64,000 nucleotides of DNA from Lagopus muta (taxonomy: Eukaryota > Chordata > Aves > Galliformes > Phasianidae). Shown piece after piece: positions 14,238-25,079 of the stretch (position 1 is its first letter; each line of letters begins with the position of its first letter). Where the stretch lies: positions 29,427,933 through 29,491,932 of the forward strand of contig NC_064439.1 in the NCBI RefSeq assembly GCF_023343835.1. The letters are read 5' to 3'. Position numbers and translations under genes: made by a program. The notes beneath the pieces are model-generated. The model was not told the origin of the DNA and made no database searches. It saw only the letters and a program-made list of their open reading frames with translations.

Positions 14238-17200
14238 CAGGATAGTCAAGTGGGTATCCTGCCATAGAGTGAGGAAGATCTACAGCTGACAAAAGCTGAA
14301 CTTGTGTCTCCTTTTCTTCAAACAAAAAAACTAATGTAGTTTCTCTCCTCTGCCAACAATCTATTTCCAGTAAACTTAAGGGAATTCAGCATATATTTTA
14401 AGTGAATTGAATCCTGTAAATTGGCCAAAAGCTAAATGTTCAGTATGGTAGTAGGACAAACAAATGAACCTGCTGATCCTCACATTTGCTTTGGCTTGTA
14501 TTTAAAGCATGGTTGCATATGACTCTTTCCCTACAACAGTCAAACTAATGAAAGAATCTGAACTACAAACAGTGAAAAACTGGATGAATATGTATATTAC
14601 CTGTATTTTCAGATACACAAAAACTAGAAAATAAACTAACATAGCAGTTGGAGTGGACACAAAGATGTTGATGCTGAGATACAAAACACAAAATTTCTGT
14701 TTGACTCTTCCAGTTTTATTTCAGTAACCTCCTCTGTTGTGGTTGTACTATAGACCACCTTGCTAAAATATTAGATTACAAAGTGTAGCTTTACATACTA
14801 GTTCATTTTCCATCTGAACAACCACATTTTCTTTTTTTTCTTTCTCACAAAGGAAGAAATGAAAAAGTCTGCAGTCTCTCACTGATTTTATTAATTGAAG
14901 AGACATTATGCAAGTAGACCAAGAAAGGGACAGCAACCATCAAGAAGTACAGAAGTGGAGACCTTTGATAGCACAGCAGTATCAGAAAGTTGTGCTTGGA
15001 AGCAAAAATGTCTGAGCTTACAAACAACTTCCCTTAACCAAACACCAGTTCACAAAAGTCCAGACCTCTTCAACTGACAAGTGTGGTGAAAAACCCTCAC
15101 AGGAAAAGCAATACTCCACCATGTGGCATTGCATGAGAACAGACAGAACTCTCTTGGAAGCCAGACTATTCAGTCCTGCACTGATTTGACATATTAAGTG
15201 TAAACTCATAATGACGAAAAATAAATAAATACATAAATAAAAATCAATAAATCAATAGATCAGTCCACATCACCAATATCTGAATTTAGAAGGAAAACGT
15301 CTTTTGGTTCCATACCCAACATTCCAATTAAGATGCTTAGAATTAAACACAATTTTTTTTTACCTGAAATGACTACGCACACATTTTAAACATATCATAC
15401 ATTTGAAAACTAAAGAAGCATTTTTAATGGACTAAAAAAGTTAGGTGGAGAGAAGATAAAAATTTTCTTGAAGTTATGCCTTGAAGTTTCTTTCTGTATT
15501 TATGGAAGATTTTGAAGTTTCAAAAATTTTCTTAGAACTGAAATTTTACTCTTAGTATTCTGGGTTTATGAAGAAATTTAAATTATTTTTTGTAATCATT
15601 CTCTCCCTGATAGTTTTCTATTAAATTTACCAAACTTTCTTACATCACTTTCCAAAGCATGGTCCAATTAAAAAATAAAAAAATTTAAAAATCTAAACAC
15701 AAATAATGCAATTCGTATAAAAAAATCGGAAGTGTCAGACCTTGTTTCTCAAGAAACAGTTCTCTTTCTTTTATTGTTTTTATTTGCACTTGAATTTAAT
15801 CCAGTTGGTCAATATCTTTCAACTATCCCCGCTCTTGAGGATAATTCAGGAATGTGAATAACTGTCTCACAAATACAGTAATTATGTCTCTATTTCTAAT
15901 ACTTGTTCATAAAATGAGGAAACAGCCTTTGGGGATTTTGTTTTGTTAAAGAAGAGGAGACATTTGCTGTACTTAATTAATAGGAAGATAAAAAGTAATT
16001 TGCAACAGCTTGTCCTCACATTTGCCATCATAATGCTGTATAACCACAGATTCATTGAATACAAACCAGGAATGAATAAGATGATGCTGAGCTCTATTTT
16101 GGGATCATGTCTGACAATGTTTTTGCAAACTAGGCATTCATGTGCGATGGAAATAACCACAATACAAAATATCACAGAACTAGTCTACTGACATCTACAT
16201 ATTTTGTTAAGTACTTTATAAAGCCAAGCTGAGTAAATGCACTTGAATCTTCACACACAATTTTTGCTACTTCAGAAACCTTACAACTATTCATAACATT
16301 CTCTTGGCCTAAGGAAGGTAGGAGTTTAAATAATGCCTATTCTAAATGAAAAGACAAACTGTGAAATTACACACATGAAACAGTTGCTGAAAGCTGGCTC
16401 CTGTAGAACAGGAGTAGTACAGTAGAAATTCTAGTCTTGCATGACACCAGGTTTCAGATGTAGTAAGACTATTCCTAGACAATTCCTCATCCACCAGAGA
16501 AGGGGAGCACAAAGGAAGAAGCAGCAGAGGGGATAAGGGGCAAGAGAATTTCCCTGCAACTGTCCGTCAAGCACTTAAGACACCTGCATAGTTTAAAAAG
16601 ATTATATGGCTTTAGAGAGCAAAGATCACAGCTCAGACTTCTAGTTATACAAAAATCATTAAAATTACCCATAGAAAAGGAAAGTATTGACAATGAGACT
16701 TATACCAAAACTGTTATTTCTATTCATAAGGTTTCTTTGCTGCCTACTAAGAACTGTTGCAGTTCAGTTCATTAACCACTCATGCAAAAATTTTGTTCTA
16801 GATATTTCTGTAGAATGATTTCTCAAAAATGTCTTTATGGGGTTGAACTGTGTCCTTGGCCAAAATAAAAGCATTTCTATAACAGCAGATGTATTATTTT
16901 GGGAAATGGCAGGAGACCATCTATTCATTTATTTAAAGTCCTTCAAAAGCTCTTGAGGACAGGCAAAGTGGGAAAATTAAAGCTCATTGCTTCTTACCTA
17001 TCTTCACTCTTTACCGGGGACAAATGGCTTCAAGAAATCTTGAAGTCCTTGCCAGGCTGCAATTGTTCCCATTTGCTTAACAGCAGGGCAATTCAGTGGC
17101 TTCCTTCTGGACTTGCAGTTAAAGTTAGCCTAGCTCAATGTAGTTATACATAAAGTCAAGATAAAAGACACAAAAATTATGATTTGTGTCCACAAATAAC

Positions 17201-20200
17201 TTCTTACTGATGATATGGAGAAGAACAAAGCTTGATTTTCTGTGTCTTATTTTTGTTCACATGAATCTAGAAGACAAAGCATCTTTTTGTAAAGTCAACT
17301 GGACACTGATGTCCTTCTGGCTTTATCAAAATTATAGAATTTCTGAAATCTAAATAACAGAATAGAATCAACATTATGGTAAGAGAAATATGTCTTCAGG
17401 AGCCATTAGCGTGAAATTATTATGGTCCTTTCCTAGCCAAGACTAATCATCCTGAGAGCAACAGATCATACAACCTCTCCTTCAATGTATGGAAAAAGTA
17501 CAACTCCAACAATTTGGTATGTAAAAAGCATGGGGGTTGCTACAGCAAAAAGTTGCATGTCAAAGGCTGGGATGTTTCCAAAGGCAAACTGCTTATGCAG
17601 AGGCAGATTTGATCAAGGCTCATGTTTTCCAAAAGGCAGCTAGCTTACTTTGGCCCTTTTCAAAATCCTTTCACAAGAGCTCCTCCACTCTGCTGTTACT
17701 GCTGCATATTTTAAGAAAAAGAAAACCTAGCCTAGCCAAAAGCACAGAACTTTTTTCTAAGAGGGGTGAGGAGAAGAGCAAAAGTTAACAATGCAGTTCA
17801 CTGAAAGCTTCAGAGAATACAAAGCAATTGTTTTAAAGACAGCTAAAAGTACTTTTTTCCTATAAGTGTTTCCTCTTCTGCCAAACACATGCAGTACACT
17901 GAGCAACATAAGTCTTCAGAATGAAATATTTGTAATAGCATGAAGAAGCAGTCCCAGCTTCAGAAACATTTGTTATAACTGGTTAAGTTGGAACTGCATT
18001 TTGCATAATGCAGACAAGAGATGATCAGCCACAGAAAGAAGTGAACACTGGTTTGTTTGCCAACTTGCAATTAAAACATGGAAAAAAAGCAACACAAACA
18101 CCAATATTTCAGGTGTTCTGGAGACAATGTAACTGCAAATATATATAGTTATAGAACAAAATATAGATTTGCCTTCTAATTTTCTCTTTGATATGTGTCA
18201 GAATGTATTATATGAGAATGCACTCTGGGAAAAAAATAAAAAATGAAGACTGTACAAACAAATACAAAGTCACCTGCCTTCAATGGAAGCTTTGCAAATG
18301 ATTGCTCTCTATAACCAGAATTTTGTCTGAACTCAAAATTCAGTATATCTTTTCACTCACCATCCAGGGGAACACAGAAAGATGAACATTTATAACGATC
18401 AGATTTTAATGGAAAGTGTCTTAAATTTGCCTTCTTAATTTCAAATATTGGAAAATCTTGCCTTTCTAAGGGGGGGAAAAAAAAGCTTATTCAAAGTCAT
18501 GAAAAGAGTGACAATTCACTTCTGAAAATTCTTTTCTTGCCATATTTAGCTAAACTGAAACAGTGTCCACAGCAACATCAACAGCACAACTGCAAGGCTG
18601 CCAATACTGGCTCCAACAGGGAAAAGCTTTTGTTATGCTTTCTTTTCTTTTTCAAGTTCTTTTTTTTTTTTTTTTTTGCTTCACTTTTTCCTTTCCAAAG
18701 ACAAAAGAAGCCCATTGCTTTATGTAAGTGTCATGAAAAGGAATCTTCAAATTTATTTTATTGCACAGTTACTATTTGCAATACTAACATAACAAATTCA
18801 TGTGACTGTTATGGTTTGCAATACCAGAGCAACTTTTTCAGTAATTGTGAATTGCCAGCTCTTGCACTTAATTCATTTGTAATTGCCCTCTTCTACAATA
18901 AGCCAAGAAAGAAAAGCAAAACCTGATACAAGAGAAAGCAGCCTACACTTACTTGACAAACAATAAAATAACAATAATAAATAATTTTAAAAGACTGATT
19001 TTAAATAAGGCCCCAAATTAATTATAGGACAGATTATATTAGACTTTCAGAAAAGCCGCTCAATACACTCAAAAAAAAAAAAAAAAAAAAATCACTTTGC
19101 ATAGTTTGTTAAACAACAGTATGCAGTTTTCTTAATAGTAAGACAGCAGTAGTGGACAATTCTAAGTGCTGAAAGCATTTATATTGTATCTTGTAACTTG
19201 TTTTGTTAGTTGCAATGACTGCTACAGCTCTATCTGTTTGTGCTGATGAAAAGCTGAAACAAAGCAAGGCAATCACTGTGCTACAAGATGCTTCTACGAA
19301 CTGGCAGGGCTTGATTCACGCCTCATCCACCAACAGCTTGTCCACTGGAAATGTTTCCCTTCTCTAAAATAGAAAGTGAGCTGTAATGATTATTAAAGAC
19401 TAACTTTGGCGCATTTGCAGCAGTAACTGTTTCCAACTTTCCCTTCCCAGAGGCATCAGCAAATATTCCTCACTTGCCACCTTCCTTCCTGATATAGACT
19501 CTACACCTATTTATCTAACTTCTTCCTTCTACATTAATCTCCATTAAAAAAGGGGACATCAGAACATTTCTAACTGTAAATTATGTCCCATCCTGTGATC
19601 TTTCCTGTACAGTTAAACTTCAGTCAGATTTTTTCTTGCTTTCCTTAGCAACACTTAAGACACCAGAATATTGCCCCGTTAACCCTGCAGTACTCTGTAA
19701 GAAATACATTTAATTTTGTCACAGAGAGGAAGAATGGACAAACCAAGGAGATAGCATCAGTGAAAGTTCATGTAGTTCAAATGTCCACATTGTCATATGT
19801 AAAAACACAAGGAAAATTTGTGTATATTTTGTGACTATCTTACATGTCCGAAAGTGGCTTCAAGATCATCAAGCACACTGAAGATCAAGCGAGAAAACAA
19901 AACAGAATATACTGAAGTTTCTGCTCTCCTTAAAAATCTATACAAGGTCATCTTGTCATAAAAAACTCTTAACTCGATTATTCATATTAATTTTAAAATG
20001 CCTATGATGGGCTGTCATGCAGTCAAATCTTTAAAATAGAAATTTAGGTCTTTGCCTTGATAGTCTAGAAATTTTAAGGTTGTTTTTTTTTTGTTTGTTT
20101 TGTTTTTTAAAAAGTGTTTTAAATGTAAAAAGTCCTTTAAATGTATAACACATTCTGTGCATATTTGGTTATGCCATTGTATGTAAGTCTATAAAAATCA

Positions 20201-21054
20201 GCTAATAGCATCAGCATAACCACCACAACAGTATTTACTCTGAGAACAACTAGATCATGCAGATGAACAGCAAGTTCTCACAGATGTGCTGATTACTGAC
20301 ATGGTTTCTGAAGAGACGGTGATGTCTTTTAACAGGCAGTAGTACCAAAGTAATCATTACTTCCTACCTCAGTTAAAAAAAAACTAGCATGTCACATTAC
20401 AGCCCTCTCCAAAACTCCTCACAGGAGAAAAGAGCTGCAACAAAAAGTATCAATACCCCAAAAATTATAATGCATCTACACCAGGAATAGTTCTTAATAA
20501 AAACACATTAATTAGCACTTGACTGTCATTTTTCAATTGTCATTGCTTTATTAAACAGTCTGGGAAATACTGATAACATGCCCCTACTGATATAGAGATC
20601 AGCATTTTAAAGTTACAGCAGGTACAAAAGGTAAAAGCTGTCTTTTAGTTTTTTGTTTGTTTGTTTTTTTAAAATGAAAACTGTAGCAAGTTTAATGTAT
20701 AATGAGCTTTCTCATAACTTTCTCATGTTGCATAGGCAACAGTTTTAATCAGTCCATATATTGGTATTAGATTCTAACCAGTGGGCACATGCTATTTCAC
20801 TACAGTAAATTGCAACCATTCTCTCTATTCCCTGCTCACTCTTAATTAAGTTATCCAACTGTTGGTCTTCTTTGCATCTTTTTTTTCCCTCCCCCTTCCC
20901 TCCCCAAAAAACAGAGTACTGCAAAAGCTTTGTTCTGAAAGAACCAGGACAATGGCAGTTTGGGGTTTTTTTTAACCTTTCAGACAGATAGGCTGCACAT
21001 TTTCATTCAAAAGGTATTCATGGCCCATTACTACTCCCCTGTCCTCCACCAATT

Positions 21055-21105
21055 TAAAAAAAAAACAAAACAAACAAACAAACAAAAAAAAACCAAAAAA
21101 AACCA
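21055..21105. repeat. A-rich CAAA simple repeat downstream of POLR1F
   Basis: A-runs surround several CAAA units and are followed by CCAAAAAAAACC. It lies about 350 bp beyond the predicted POLR1F cleavage site. Confidence 0.8.
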
Positions 21106-21464
21106 CCTTTACTCAGGCCCTGGGAATTCAGGAATGTCTCCCAGAACTCCAGCAGTAAGATTCCTCTGAAACAAATCAAGCAGTGGTGGAATTAGATTAG
21201 CAAAGATCATAGCTAGCTGCCTCTTACTGGAAAGAACTGGGAAGCAGACAAAAGAAGTGATACAAGTGATCCTGGCATTACACTCCAAGGCTCTTTGCCA
21301 CTTGTTCCTTGCGGCACTTTCTGGTCAAAGAAATGCATGTATAGCCACTACTTTTTCTTGCAACGCTTTACAAACTATCGGTGTACACAGCACACAACCA
21401 TAATCCCACCTAACAGTTGGCACTGTTTAGCAAAAAATATACACGTGTATTTTGAAAATAGGGT

Positions 21465-21481
21465 TTTATTGGAAGTTTATT
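21465..21481 (-). promoter_or_regulatory. POLR1F polyadenylation signals, two AATAAA hexamers
   Basis: Read on the minus strand, AATAAA occurs at 21481-21476 and again at 21470-21465, 44 to 60 bases past the stop codon. A GU-rich run (GGTTGTGTGCTGTG) follows on the minus strand around 21,400-21,388. Together they predict cleavage near 21,440-21,455 and a 3' UTR of only about 75 nt. A longer alternative 3' UTR cannot be excluded. Confidence 0.6.
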
Positions 21482-21524
21482 AAAAAAAAGTCTGAAATCA
21501 TCAGTAAGAAAGGCAACTCAGACT

Positions 21525-21927
21525 TCAGTCCCTTTTCTTTTTTGCTTTAGGTTCTTGCGACAGCTCCAGCAATTCATTTTCTTCAATTTCACAATGCTTT
21601 CTTTTCTTTTTCTTTGACTTTTTAAGATCACTCTGGTAACCACTAGAGTCACTGGCAGGTAATACATGTTCCTGTTCTTCCTGCTTATGCTTTTTCTTTT
21701 TCTTCTTCTTCTTCTTATCATCACATATTTCATTCTCAGCATCAATACTTTGCTCTTCTGTATTTCCCCCCACTGTGTTATCTGCCTCACCTGGAGGATC
21801 TTCTGTGACATTATCTCCCCTGGAGTCATTTAAGTCATTTTTCTCATTATCAAAGTTTTGAATTTGCTCTCCATTTGTGCCATCAGTCACTGCATCAGTA
21901 ACAGGATCAGACCGCTTGGGCTGCATA
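21525..21927 (-). CDS. POLR1F: POLR1F coding exon 4 (charged C-terminal tail) and stop
   Basis: The acceptor TTTTCTTGCAG precedes 21927, and the exon runs to a TGA at 21527-21525. It encodes residues 185-318: SMQPKRSDP, a long Asp/Glu/Asn-rich stretch, nine consecutive lysines (256-264), DSSGYQSD (278-285), a second basic cluster KKSKKKKRKH (287-296) and a terminal AKKKRD. Such tails in the family are disordered and nucleolar-targeting. The lysine run is encoded by an AAG-rich tract that may vary in length between individuals. Confidence 0.94.
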
Positions 21928-24907
21928 CTGCAAGAAAACATCTGAGGTAAGTCGAAGCAGAAACATCTAAAGATACAAAGTGAAATGTTAAAATTTGCTA
22001 AAACACAATATTTACAAGTAGATAAAGATAAGCATTTGTTATAAACTCTAGATACAGAAAAATATAAACCCAGTTAACACTTTCAGCTTAATCTATACTA
22101 CCTGACTAGCTCCGTGTTTCCATGGAATTAATGTTCTCCCTCAAACCTTAGCCAAAACTTATTCTCTAAAATCCTGTACACACCATTAAGTATTGCATTT
22201 TCTCTTTTATTCATTAATCCATAATTACCTACTGTGCAGTGGACCTTTTTAGGTTCATTTGTTATTTGCAAACACTGTGTTTGTGACACAAAGTGTCCTG
22301 TTCAATCATACCAACCATCTATGATACTCAAATCTGTACAGTTAAACAATGATTCCAGAGGAATAAAACAAACCAACCAACTAACAAACTCACAACAGCA
22401 ACAACAGCAAAAAAAAAAAACCAAACACATCCAGTCAACCAACGAAAAAACCCACTAAAAACAAAAAACTAGTAGGTATCACCCTGCAAATGAGAGCTGT
22501 GGAGAAAACATCTAGGATGATTCATATTGAAAGAATGTAGTTAAAATTATGGAGGAGTAGGTGGCACTGAGAACAAGACAGTTAATTCTGAATGAATGAG
22601 AACAGTCCAGAGTACTCTTCCAGATTAAACAGATCTCCAAAAACACTACAATTTCATCAACAGCATCTACAGCGTGCATTTTAAAATAAGAAATTAATCA
22701 CATCAGTAGAAAAAAATTGCTGAGCAAATGACTACTGAAAAACCCTCTGAACACGCTTTTTAAAATATACCACTATTAAGATTTTTTAGCAAGCTGCTGT
22801 GCAAATCTCCAGGGGCACAAGGATGAACACCACGTATTTTCTCATGTCATCTTTGAGCTCAGGTTTATTCTTATGTTTCAGTAAGCATTTAAGTAATCTG
22901 CATGTAACTATTTATGACTGTGTAACTGCTAGTAAGTGTAGGTGCGTGTAGAAATACCAGCATAAACACTGTGTTCAGAAACTGGAATTTTTTAAATTGA
23001 AAAGCCTGGACACATTCATGAAGAAATCTACTCTGTATGTTATTTTAAACATGCACTATTTGCCCAATCAATAGCTCAAGAGTTAGAACACAACTTTTTA
23101 AGCTCAAGAAAACTACTTTTATTAACTATTTTAAAGTTAATTTTATTAACTATTTCTATAAACATTAAAAAGTTTAGTTTGGCTAACACAAATAATTTTA
23201 CACAACAGTTTGTGTGAAAACAAGGAAGCTTAAGGAGTAAGATGTTGAATCAAATGATTCACCTCGTAACTAATCTGTTTAAAAAGTTAAGAAAAACATT
23301 TTCTCCTATGGCACAGTACCTGGTTTTAGTCAATTGTCCTCGAATGAAGAACACTCCTGCTGCATCAGAATCTAAGTGCACCACTTGAAATTTCAGTTCA
23401 TCTCCTATTTTAAACCCCAACTGTTGCCACTCTGCAGCTGACATGTGCTCAGGCTTAGGGATAGAAGCATTGAAGCATCCATGTATCAGACAGCCAATAT
23501 GACTGGGGGCCACTTTGTTAATTACACCCTATAAAAGAAAAGGAATGTCACATGGAGTTCAATTAAAGACTACCTCTTTAAATGCAGATACAATGTATAT
23601 TTAGTTTCTTATATTGACACTCTCGGACAAGACTTTGCATGCAAAGGTTACAAAGTAAGCTCATCTAGCAAATAAGCAAACTCTTCTCTACTATAATAGA
23701 AACTAATCCTAAATACTTTTCATGAAGGTCTACCAAAAATAGAATCAAACCTGTATCTGCAAAAAAGAACAAAGTCAAAGCGTGGAATGTAACCACAGTA
23801 AGAACATGCACCAAACTGCTACTTCTTTCCTCACAGCTATTAACTGTGCTTTACAGCACTATGGTACTTTTCTCCCTAAACTTTAATGCTGACACCAAAC
23901 TATTTTGCAGCTAAAGATACAGATGACACATAAAAAAAAAAAGCTTCAAATACTCTATCCCATGGGTTTCTGACACACGTGCAATTCACCTCATCCACTT
24001 TTGCACTTCTCGAAGATGAATGAAAGACATAGTGCAGGTATTTCTATCTCCTTTCTACTAAGGGCACATATTCACTTCTTACATTAATAGAGGCAGAAGC
24101 TATACTGCAAAACTGTGGCACAAAAATGAATAAGAGAAAACCGAACTGAAAGTTGGCATACATGTACCAATAGAAAGTTTCCTCATGCCATATATTTTCT
24201 TTTACTGAAAAACAGGTTTAAACTCTTATGTACTCTGTACTTAATGAAAAAAAAACTCATCAATGTATCCTGATATGAACAAATACACTCACACAAGAAT
24301 CGTTTACTCTCTAGAAAGCTTTGCTATTTAGCAAATTTAGAGGTAGATGCATGAAAATGTAGAAATAAAAATATTCTAAAGAATTTCTAATGTGAACTAA
24401 AATACAATTCTACCTAAGCCTCAAACCGTTGTTTCTGATGGCAATAAGCCAAGCTTTATTAAGTTAATGTCGACGTATTTACATACCACCATCTTCTTCC
24501 CTTTCTTAGGACTGAAGATGACGAAGTCCGCCTCCACGTCCAGGTGAATGAAGCCCTGGTCGTCGTGGATGTTCCCGAGCTCTCCCACCACCTTGACGTT
24601 GTCGTAGGCCACCGGGACGCCCTGCAAGCTAGGGACAAGCACAGTTAGCTGCGGGACCACCCCCACCAAGGCGAACCGAGGGCTGCCGGACCCGAGAGCC
24701 TCACCTCTCCGAGTAGCGCAGCAGCTCAGCATCCAGCTGGGCGCAGATACCCGTGCGCTTGCGGCCCAAGAAGCGCGGCGGCAGCGCGACGTGCCGGCGG
24801 TGCGGCGCCACGACCAGGCACGAGTAGCGCCGGCACACCAGCGCGCAGGCCGCGGCGAAGGACGGCAGCACGGCGGCGGGCGGCGGCAGCTCCCCCGCCA
24901 CGGCCAT
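21525..24907 (-). CDS. POLR1F: POLR1F (TWISTNB/RPA43), RNA polymerase I stalk subunit, whole coding span, 4 exons
   Basis: Joined exons 24907-24705, 24628-24487, 23528-23320 and 21927-21525 give 957 nt: 318 codons plus TGA. The product is recognised as the RPA43-type subunit of RNA polymerase I, which with its partner forms the stalk needed for initiation-factor contact and rRNA transcription in the nucleolus. Residues about 28-115 match the Rpb7-N-like half (with GVPVAYDNVKVVGELG at 71-86). Residues about 116-184 match the OB-fold half (SHIGCLIHGCFNASIPKPE, then HLDSDAAGVFFIRG). The tail from 185 to 318 is acidic, then has nine lysines (256-264), a DSSGYQSD motif (278-285) and basic clusters, as expected for a nucleolar protein. 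All junctions are GT-AG and keep frame. The length is slightly below the human protein, about 338 residues as I recall it. TMEM196 upstream on the same strand matches mammalian synteny. Identity is very likely; exact tail alignment to orthologues was not computed. Confidence 0.96.
21928..23319 (-). other. POLR1F: POLR1F intron 3
   Basis: The intron runs from donor GTACTG to acceptor TTCTTGCAG and is about 1.4 kb and AT-rich. Near 22,390-22,420 there is a CAACAG/poly-A simple stretch on the plus strand. No CR1 copy, snoRNA-like box pair or additional exon was recognised. Confidence 0.85.
23320..23528 (-). CDS. POLR1F: POLR1F coding exon 3 (OB-fold domain)
   Basis: The acceptor CTTTTATAG precedes GGT at 23528. 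The exon begins GVINKVAPSHIG and encodes the core of the S1/OB-like domain: LIHGCFNASIPKPE, then KIGDELKFQVVHLDSDAAG and FFIRGQLTKT. It ends with AG at 23320 before the donor GTACTG. The split codon AG+T makes serine 185 with exon 4. This is the most strongly conserved-looking exon of the gene. Confidence 0.96.
23529..24486 (-). other. POLR1F: POLR1F intron 2
   Basis: The intron runs from donor GTATGT to acceptor CTTTTATAG and is about 0.96 kb, AT-rich, in phase 0. I see no repeat family, RNA gene or second coding segment in it, only a short A-run near 23930. Confidence 0.88.
24487..24628 (-). CDS. POLR1F: POLR1F coding exon 2
   Basis: The acceptor TCCCTAG precedes C at 24628, which completes a serine codon begun in exon 1 and gives SLQGVPVAYDN. 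The donor GTATGT follows the codons for KKMV. The exon encodes residues 68-115, including the acidic HDDQGFIHLDVEADFVIF stretch of the stalk subunit N-domain. The length of 142 nt restores phase 0. A donor one codon earlier (GTGGTA) is possible but weaker, and would shorten the join by one residue relative to the family. Confidence 0.94.
24629..24704 (-). other. POLR1F: POLR1F intron 1 (76 bp)
   Basis: This is a very short GC-rich intron between donor GTGAGG and acceptor TCCCTAG. It is close to the minimum for vertebrate splicing and lies entirely within the CpG island. Retention would shift the frame. Confidence 0.9.
24705..24907 (-). CDS. POLR1F: POLR1F coding exon 1
   Basis: The exon runs from the ATG at 24907 to codon 67 plus two bases and is followed by the donor GTGAGG. 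The start has a strong Kozak context, with A at -3 and G at +4. It encodes a Pro/Ala-rich N-terminus (MAVAGELPPPAAV) and the first strands of the Rpb7-N-like domain (YSCLVVAPHRRHVALPPRF). It lies wholly inside the CpG island, so all frames are open here. The frame also stays open upstream for 57 codons to an ATG at 25078. That stretch is unlike the family and is probably 5' UTR or promoter. Confidence 0.93.
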
Positions 24908-24932
24908 GCTGCGGGGCCACGCCGCGGCGCGG

Positions 24933-24976
24933 CAAGATGGCGTCACCCATCGCCGCGGAAAGTGACGCAGTTCCGG
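24933..24976 (-). promoter_or_regulatory. POLR1F core promoter motifs: ETS-like, CRE-like half sites and YY1-like site
   Basis: Upstream of the POLR1F start the plus strand shows CAAGATGGCG (24933-24942), a good YY1 core. TTCCGG follows at 24971-24976 (CCGGAA, an ETS core, on the minus strand), with GTGACGCA just before it at 24963-24970. ETS plus YY1 without a TATA box is the common layout of vertebrate housekeeping and ribosome-biogenesis promoters. Occupancy is inferred from motifs only. Confidence 0.6.
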
Positions 24977-25079
24977 GTGCGCTGCGCTGGCGTAGAGGTC
25001 GCTGATGCACAGATTGAGTGGCTGTGTGGCTGTGAGCCGCGGAAGGTGTGGCTCGTGGTAAAAGCAAGTTTTGTCCATA

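Larger units (their letters stand above)
14036..21440. other. Intergenic, downstream of POLR1F
   Basis: About 7.4 kb of AT-rich DNA with poly-T at 18,658-18,677, poly-A at 19,071-19,091 and the A-rich CAAA tract near 21,080. The 129-codon plus-strand open frame at 18,537-18,926 runs through the poly-T and looks accidental. Nothing else was recognised. Confidence 0.75.
24480..25040. promoter_or_regulatory. CpG island covering POLR1F promoter, exon 1 and exon 2
   Basis: CpG density rises abruptly within otherwise AT-rich sequence, with many CGCC, GCGG and CGCG words between about 24,480 and 25,040. Such islands mark constitutive promoters in birds, which fits a housekeeping polymerase subunit transcribed leftward from about 24,930-25,000. 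Boundaries are by eye. Confidence 0.85.

Noticed and set aside
18537-18926. 129-codon plus-strand open frame
   Set aside because: It runs through a poly-T tract as poly-Phe, has no recognisable domain and no splice or promoter context.
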